From: Phycisphaerae bacterium
Lineage (GTDB): Bacteria > Planctomycetota > Phycisphaerae > UBA1845 > PWPN01
DNA length: 45,726 bases
Assembly: GCA_018003015.1 (NCBI GenBank)
Contig: JAGNEZ010000052.1
Location: 1-45,726 of the forward strand
Reading direction: 5' to 3'
Shown here: piece by piece, positions 40,973-45,726 of the stretch
Numbering within the stretch: position 1 is the stretch's first letter
Layout: every line of letters begins with the position of its first letter
Notes under the pieces: generated by a model
Database searches by the model: none
What the model was told of the DNA's origin: nothing
What the model saw: the letters and a program-made list of their open reading frames with translations, nothing else
Position numbers and translations under genes: made by a program

Positions 40973-42448
40973 TCAACCTGCCGCAGGGTTCTCTTGTAGG
41001 TGGAACAACCGCTGGGCGGCTTTCATCGCATCCTGATCGCCGAGCACCACCGCCACATCGTTTGGCTGAAGAACGGTCCCGCCGTTGGGCACAAAGTACT
41101 CGCCGTCTCGATTGACCAGAACGATCAGCGCGCCTCGCGGGAGCCCCAGTTCGATGATCCGTTTGCCCGCGGCACCCGAGTCGGGGCCGACAACGACATC
41201 GGCCATGGTCGCTCGGGCGCTTTCCTCCGTTCGCTCGAGTTCCAGGGGGGTCCGTGGCCTGCGTTGAAGGGGCCTGTCGAGCCCCAGCCATTTGGCAACC
41301 AGCGGAAGGGACTTGCCTTGTAGAAGAACAGAGGTGATAACCACGAAGAACACCAGGTTGAAGATCGTGTCCGCGCCTGACAGGCCAGCCATCATGGGGA
41401 ACGTCGCCAGGACGATCGGGACAGACCCTCGCAGGCCGACCCATGAAGTCAATAGTTTCTCGCGCCACGTCAGCCGACTTCCTGCAAGGCAGAGCATGAC
41501 GCTCACCGGCCTGGCAACTACCATGAGGAATCCGCAAAGCATCACTCCGGATCCGATCACGGGAATCAGGCGGGAGGGGAAAACCAGGAGACCCAGGGTC
41601 AGGAACATGGCGATCTGCATCAACCACGCCAGGCCGCCGTGGAACCGCATCAGGCTCCGCTTGTGCAGGAAGTCTCCGTTTCCGAGGATGATCCCGGCCA
41701 GGTACACTGCCAGAAAGCCGTTGCCGCCCAGCAAGTCGGCCGCCCCGAAAACCAGCAGCACGCACGCGAGCGTCAGGACCGGGTATAGGCCCTCGTACTC
41801 AAGCCGAATCTTGTTGATCAGGTAGATGATCCCCCTGCCGAACAGCAGGCCCACGGCCGTTCCTACGAGCATCTGCTGAACGAAGGCTGGGACCGCGCTC
41901 CACCAAGGGGCGCTGGGATTCTGCAAGAGGCTCACCATGGTGGCGGTCAGGAACACCGCCATCGGGTCGTTGCTGCCCGATTCAAGCTCCAACAACGGTC
42001 TGAGCCGGCCCTTCAGGCTGACGCTTCGCGACCGCAGGATGGCGAACACGGCCGCAGCATCCGTTGAGGAGATCACCGAGCCCAGCAGCAGACCTTCCAG
42101 CCAGGAGAAGCCCAACCGCATGACCGCAAAAGCGGCCACCAGGACGGCGGTCAGGAAGACGCCCGCAGTGGCAAGGATCATGCCGGTTCGGAAGACCGGC
42201 CTGACGCTTTGCCAATCGGTGTCCAACCCGCCCGAGAACAGGATGTAGGCCAACGCCAGGGTGCCCAGGAACTTGGCCGTGCGGGCATCATCAAAGTAGA
42301 TCCCCCCCGGCCCTTCCGAACCCGCCAACATGCCGATCAACAGGAACATGAGGAGCGCCGGCACCCCCAGACGTTCCGACGCCTTGCTGGCCAGTACGCT
42401 GGCTAGGAGCAGAACAGCCACACCAAGAAATATCGAGTCTTCAGCCAT
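40973..42448 (-). CDS. NhaP2/CvrA-type cation:proton antiporter with TrkA-C domain
   Basis: A 491-residue membrane protein. The first 390 residues contain about 12-13 helices of the CPA1 type (IFLGVAVLLLASVLASKASE, VPALLMFLLIGMLAG), and the acidic site lies in LESGSNDPMAVFL near residues 155-165. SWVGLRGSVPIVLATFP is also a family mark. The last 90 residues form a TrkA-C-like regulatory domain (ADVVVGPDSGAAGKRIIELG, GTVLQPNDVAVVLGD). Such proteins exchange K+ or Na+ for H+. ATG 42448 follows GGCGGA; a TTG five codons upstream is the alternative. The sdh operon lies downstream with its own promoter. Confidence 0.93.
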   Translation of the reverse strand: MAEDSIFLGVAVLLLASVLASKASERLGVPALLMFLLIGMLAGSEGPGGIYFDDARTAKFLGTLALAYILFSGGLDTDWQSVRPVFRTGMILATAGVFLTAVLVAAFAVMRLGFSWLEGLLLGSVISSTDAAAVFAILRSRSVSLKGRLRPLLELESGSNDPMAVFLTATMVSLLQNPSAPWWSAVPAFVQQMLVGTAVGLLFGRGIIYLINKIRLEYEGLYPVLTLACVLLVFGAADLLGGNGFLAVYLAGIILGNGDFLHKRSLMRFHGGLAWLMQIAMFLTLGLLVFPSRLIPVIGSGVMLCGFLMVVARPVSVMLCLAGSRLTWREKLLTSWVGLRGSVPIVLATFPMMAGLSGADTIFNLVFFVVITSVLLQGKSLPLVAKWLGLDRPLQRRPRTPLELERTEESARATMADVVVGPDSGAAGKRIIELGLPRGALIVLVNRDGEYFVPNGGTVLQPNDVAVVLGDQDAMKAAQRLFHLQENPAAG

Positions 42449-42757
42449 ACCATCCGCCCGCAATCGTTCGGCCGTCGTTTGCCGACCCTCGCAGCCAGGT
42501 CAGCTTAACCCAACACGGCGGTATGCTCCACACTGGGGCCCCGGACGCCGTTCTTGCCTGAACCACGCCCTTTTCGCGGTCAATTGACACCAGGGTAACG
42601 CCAGAAAGATCGGCTTGTTCCGGCCAATACACGTTGCACTGAGCACGGATGTGCCCCTTCAGGGCCCAGGCACGTGTTCGATCTTCTCCATGAGCTTGTT
42701 GCCGAGCGCTGAGGCCACCCGCCATCAGCACACCCCTGGGCCTCGTTGTGATCGACA
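42449..42757 (-). other. 309-base intergenic region between sulfatase and antiporter
   Basis: No supported gene. A minus-strand frame of 105 codons spans it (42758-42441) and overlaps the antiporter start by 8 bases. It has no family match, and its third positions look less GC-rich than in the neighbouring genes. It may be leftover coding DNA or chance. Confidence 0.45.
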
Positions 42758-44398
42758 CTATCGCGGCTGACTCTGAGCCGGCCGGGACGGCGAGTTCCCA
42801 GCCTGCTGTTCGTACTCGCGATTGAGCCCCTCCCAGAGGGCAGACATCTCTCGGACGCGCTCGGGCTGGACGGCGGCTAGATCGTGCGATTCGATCCGGT
42901 CAGCCTTTAGATCGTAGAGCTCCCAGACGCCTCCGCCGTCCGATTCGGAAACCAGCTTCCAGTCGCCAACTCGCAAGGCCCGGTTCCCCTCGTGGCTCCA
43001 GAAGAGGCACTCGTGCGGGATCGTGACATCCCGCGCGAACAGCGGCGTCAGGCTTCGGCCCGGCAACGGCGGACGGGCGAGTCCGTTCCACTCCCGCGGC
43101 GGAGTCACTCCGGCCAGTTCGAGAAACGTCGGCACCAGGTCGATGATGTGCACCGGCGAGTGGCCCAGTTGGCCACCGGTTCGGATCCCCGCCGGCCAAT
43201 GTAGGATCCCCGGCGTGGAGATGCCCCCTTCGTGAACCCAGATCTTGTGCCGGCGGAATGGGGCATTGGATACGGTGGCCCAGCCCGGCCCCAGGCAGAG
43301 AAACGAGGCCGCCGAGCCGGGATCAGCCGCTCGATCATGCCCATCGCCCCGGACCATCAGCGTGGCGTCCGCCCCATTGTCCGAGAGAAAGACGATCAGA
43401 GTATTGCCCCAGGTTCCCATCTTGCGGATCTGCTCGAGCACCCGCCCAACTTCCTGATCGAGCCGATCGACCATGGCCGCATGGATAGCCATCTTCGTGG
43501 CCTGCAGCCGCCGCTGTTTGGGCGTCAGCGAATCCCACGCAACCGCGCGTTCCACTTCGCCGGAGCCAATCTGCTTGAGGAGAGTGGGCTTGAGATAGCG
43601 CGGCGTGAAGCTCGGGTCTCTGGCCGACAGTTCGCAGTCCACGATCCCGGCCGCGCGCAGCTTCTGCCACCGGGCTCGGCGAACGACCTCCCAGCCCGCC
43701 ATGTAGCGGTCGCGATACCTGGCAATGTCCGCAGGCAGGGCATGCAGCGGGAAGTGCGGAGCGATGAACGCCAAGTAGAGGAAGAACGGCTCACCATGAT
43801 GCTGGGCATCATGTTCGGAAAGGAACTCAACGGCCCGCTGGGCGAAGACGGTCGTGGCGTAGTAACCGTCGCCCGGCTTGACCGGCGGAGCCTGCTGATC
43901 GTCAAGGAAATGGGCCGTGGGCGTGAAGTAGCGATTCCAGTCCTCGAAGTGGTAGGAGCGGTCGAACCCGCCGTTCAGCACCTTGCCGTCCACGTGCCAT
44001 TTGCCCGAATGGTAGCTGCGATAGCCGGCCGGCTTGAGGAGCTGGGGCAGGAGGGCCGCCCATGCGGGACGCTGCCCCGCCGGGTCGCGATTAACCTGCT
44101 GGGCGTAGTAGCCGGTCATCAGGCACGCCCGCGTCGGCCAGCATCGACCCGTGTTGTACAGCTGGGTCAGCCGCAACCCACCCTCCGCCAACCGATCCAG
44201 ATTCGGCGTGGCGATTTCCCCGCCGTAGCAGCCGATGTCGGAGAAGCCCATGTCATCGGCCAGGATGAGCACGATGTTCGGTCGGGGGGCCTGCTCGGCG
44301 GCCGCCTCGAGCACCCCAGCCTCGGAGGTTGGCAGCATCGCCATCGCCGCGATCACCGCATATGCAAACCAACCAGGGAGTAGTGTCTTGGATGCCAT
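42758..44398 (-). CDS. Secreted sulfatase (formylglycine-type)
   Basis: A 546-residue type I sulfatase. A signal-like N-terminus (GWFAYAVIAAMAMLPTSEA) precedes RPNIVLILADDMGFSDIGCYGG, with the metal-binding Asp48-Asp49. The modification motif is C86-W-P-T-R90, so Cys86 would be converted to formylglycine. Other marks are SGKWHVDGK, FLSDNGAD (metal ligands), HEGGISTPGILHWP and DLVPTFLELAGV. It cleaves sulfate esters, perhaps from sulfated polysaccharides. ATG 44398 follows GAGG by 6 bases; starts at 44461 and further upstream would precede the signal peptide. No sulfatase-modifying enzyme is in the window. It lies downstream of the ceramidase-like gene on the same strand with 239 bases between. 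Confidence 0.95.
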   Translation of the reverse strand: MASKTLLPGWFAYAVIAAMAMLPTSEAGVLEAAAEQAPRPNIVLILADDMGFSDIGCYGGEIATPNLDRLAEGGLRLTQLYNTGRCWPTRACLMTGYYAQQVNRDPAGQRPAWAALLPQLLKPAGYRSYHSGKWHVDGKVLNGGFDRSYHFEDWNRYFTPTAHFLDDQQAPPVKPGDGYYATTVFAQRAVEFLSEHDAQHHGEPFFLYLAFIAPHFPLHALPADIARYRDRYMAGWEVVRRARWQKLRAAGIVDCELSARDPSFTPRYLKPTLLKQIGSGEVERAVAWDSLTPKQRRLQATKMAIHAAMVDRLDQEVGRVLEQIRKMGTWGNTLIVFLSDNGADATLMVRGDGHDRAADPGSAASFLCLGPGWATVSNAPFRRHKIWVHEGGISTPGILHWPAGIRTGGQLGHSPVHIIDLVPTFLELAGVTPPREWNGLARPPLPGRSLTPLFARDVTIPHECLFWSHEGNRALRVGDWKLVSESDGGGVWELYDLKADRIESHDLAAVQPERVREMSALWEGLNREYEQQAGNSPSRPAQSQPR

Positions 44399-44637
44399 GC
44401 CAGCCTCGCTGCAGAAGGGAGAGCGATCGCTTCGATCGATTTCTTCCAGTAACATAGACATCCTACCGCAGTGCGAAGGCGCCGACCATTTTTCGATCTC
44501 CCGGTGCCGACGGCTTTGCGGTTTGTGACCCGAGGCGGAACAAAGCACATCGTCAGGCGGGCCACAAGCAGGTCAAGGCCGCCTAGACTCAGGCCCCTCA
44601 CAGGTCCCGTGTTGCTCACTCCGACACTGCGTGAGTC

Positions 44638-45726
44638 TCACCCCAGCAGCGTCCGCATGGCCGGCATCAGCACCTGCTCAGTCTCCGGGGCGACACGCGA
44701 CCATCGCCCGGTCTCGTAGCCGCCCTGACAGTAGGCGATCTCTGTGCCGACATACTGCACCGTGCAGTCACCGTACGCCGCCATGCAGACAAACCGATCC
44801 GGTCGCATGGCCGCAGCAGCGAGCTGGTACTCGACGAACAGCTCACCAGGCATGTGCAGCACGTCGGCGCTGCCCAGACGCAGCCGTGAGAGGTCGAGCA
44901 TATCACCCCGGGCACACCGGCGAATCCAGATCAGCTCGCTGGCGACCACCACTCGTTCGACCAGTTTCTCGTTCGGATTATCCAGGACGCTCAGGCACTT
45001 CGCTTCGTGAAGATCTCTCCGGATCGGAAACTTCACCGGCAGTACCCGCCAACCGACATCCTGCGCGCCGATGGCCTGCTTCTTCATGCTGTCCCATGCC
45101 CGAGCCATGCCGTCCGCCAGCCGGCCGGCCAGCTCGAACCGGCGGCTCGGGGCACCGTCGTTGTACTTGCTGGCGGCCAAATTCCCCCCCGCCCCGTTGA
45201 AATGCACATGCGCCGCCTCCGGCACCGTCGCCTCCCGCAGCCCCCGCGCCAAGCCTACGAAGTCCGCACTGACCGACCCTCGACCATAGAAACTCTGGGG
45301 GTGAGTTGCGTAATAGGTCATCGACACCAGCGGCACATCGCCGTCCCAGAAACTGATCAACTTGACGTCCGGATCGACGGTGCCCTCTGGTGCAGCTCGG
45401 GCGACCGGATCCGTGCAGGCACTCATGCGTGCGTAAAGAACCTTCCCGTCGGGACCCAGGACCCGCCGGTTTGACGCGACGCGATCCACCTTCGCCTGCC
45501 CGAGCCCCAGGTGCGTCACCCGTCGCGGCTGGCCAAGACTCCTCGACACAACCTCCCCAACCCGAGCAACCGCAGCCCGGGCCCACGCCACGTCGAACGT
45601 GCTGCCGCTCAAACCCCGGGGAGCTAGCAGTTCCTCAATATCGAAGTCCACGCTCGGGGCATCGTGTTGATGCAGCGTATGAACCGCTACCCGATCAGGC
45701 GTCGTCCCCGCTGCCTGTGCCAGGAC
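44638..45726 (-). CDS. Neutral ceramidase-like protein, 5' end outside the window
   Basis: At least 362 residues. The frame stays open to the window's right edge, so the true start lies beyond 45726; a GTG at 45651 is internal. The visible N-terminal part reads DRVAVHTLHQHDAPS, an H-x-H-x-x-A-P pattern like the zinc site of neutral/alkaline ceramidase-type proteins. Further family features are YYATHPQSFYGRG, SVSADFVGLARGL, HVHFNGAGGNLAASKYN and MPGELFVEYQL. In this phylum such proteins occur in carbohydrate and lipid loci; the true substrate is unproven. It precedes the sulfatase gene in the direction of transcription. Confidence 0.85.
   Translation of the reverse strand, partial: VLAQAAGTTPDRVAVHTLHQHDAPSVDFDIEELLAPRGLSGSTFDVAWARAAVARVGEVVSRSLGQPRRVTHLGLGQAKVDRVASNRRVLGPDGKVLYARMSACTDPVARAAPEGTVDPDVKLISFWDGDVPLVSMTYYATHPQSFYGRGSVSADFVGLARGLREATVPEAAHVHFNGAGGNLAASKYNDGAPSRRFELAGRLADGMARAWDSMKKQAIGAQDVGWRVLPVKFPIRRDLHEAKCLSVLDNPNEKLVERVVVASELIWIRRCARGDMLDLSRLRLGSADVLHMPGELFVEYQLAAAAMRPDRFVCMAAYGDCTVQYVGTEIAYCQGGYETGRWSRVAPETEQVLMPAMRTLLG

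Noticed and set aside
42441-42758. A 105-codon minus-strand frame just before the antiporter start.
   Set aside because: It fills an intergenic gap and overlaps both neighbours slightly, but it has no homology that I recognise and atypical third-position composition. Possible remnant only.
44422-44431. A perfect 10-base palindrome AGCGATCGCT upstream of the sulfatase.
   Set aside because: Short GATC-centred palindromes are expected often by chance in GC-rich DNA, and no second copy nearby suggests an operator.

Overview
The window is GC-rich, densely coded bacterial chromosome. It most resembles a Planctomycetota genome, possibly Phycisphaerae-like. The evidence is a twin-arginine Gfo/Idh/MocA oxidoreductase, a formylglycine-type sulfatase, a neutral-ceramidase-like protein, a pseudopilin with an FTLIE motif, and three secreted proteins ending in the short dockerin-like motif D-x-D-x-D-x-D-V-D. 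A tRNA-Ile(GAU) stands alone rather than in an rRNA spacer. No rRNA, CRISPR array, insertion sequence or prophage is visible. The taxonomic call is inference from gene content.

Layout. 0.1-2.4 kb (minus): Gfo/Idh/MocA oxidoreductase and a LolA-like exported protein. 2.5-9.8 kb (plus): fused uroporphyrinogen-III methyltransferase/synthase overlapping a metallo-beta-lactamase-fold protein that lacks its metal motif, a bifunctional-nuclease-domain protein, an L-arabinokinase-like GHMP kinase, a GH2 beta-mannosidase and a 7Fe-type ferredoxin. 9.9-12.6 kb (minus): small lipoprotein, aroB, and an NrnA-like DHH phosphoesterase upstream of aroB. 12.7-16.7 kb (plus): ArsC-like phosphatase, AAA+ ATPase, sodium:solute symporter. 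16.8-20.1 kb (minus): GH20-like glycosidase and a Tat-exported beta-propeller protein. 20.7-22.3 kb (plus): secreted protein made of a 218-residue tandem duplication plus a dockerin-like tail. 22.5-25.3 kb (minus): tRNA-Ile, glutamine amidotransferase, Ni/Co-efflux-type transporter. 25.4-33.0 kb (plus): secreted glycerophosphodiesterase with dockerin-like tail, a candidate small RNA, a pseudopilin, a double beta-propeller protein with dockerin-like tail, and a Kelch mutarotase-like protein. 33.0-42.4 kb (minus): orphan coiled-coil membrane protein, transglutaminase-like protein, sdhCAB, NhaP2-type antiporter. 42.8-45.7 kb (minus): sulfatase and a ceramidase-like protein that runs off the right edge.

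Together the genes suggest a glycan-scavenging heterotroph. It appears to export hydrolases and binding proteins (mannosidase, sulfatase, GH20-like enzyme, propellers, dockerin-tailed proteins), import products through the symporter, phosphorylate sugars, and respire through a Bacillus-type succinate:quinone oxidoreductase. Housekeeping functions (tetrapyrrole synthesis, shikimate pathway, nanoRNA turnover) are interspersed.

The least explained signals are a near-consensus promoter followed about 80 bases later by a strong terminator with a competing hairpin (27606-27743), the degenerate metallo-beta-lactamase-fold protein, the tandem-duplicated secreted protein, the three dockerin-like tails without a visible cohesin, and a probable leaderless transporter mRNA. 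Starts were chosen by ribosome-binding sites, signal peptides and family N-termini, and often differ from the longest open frame.
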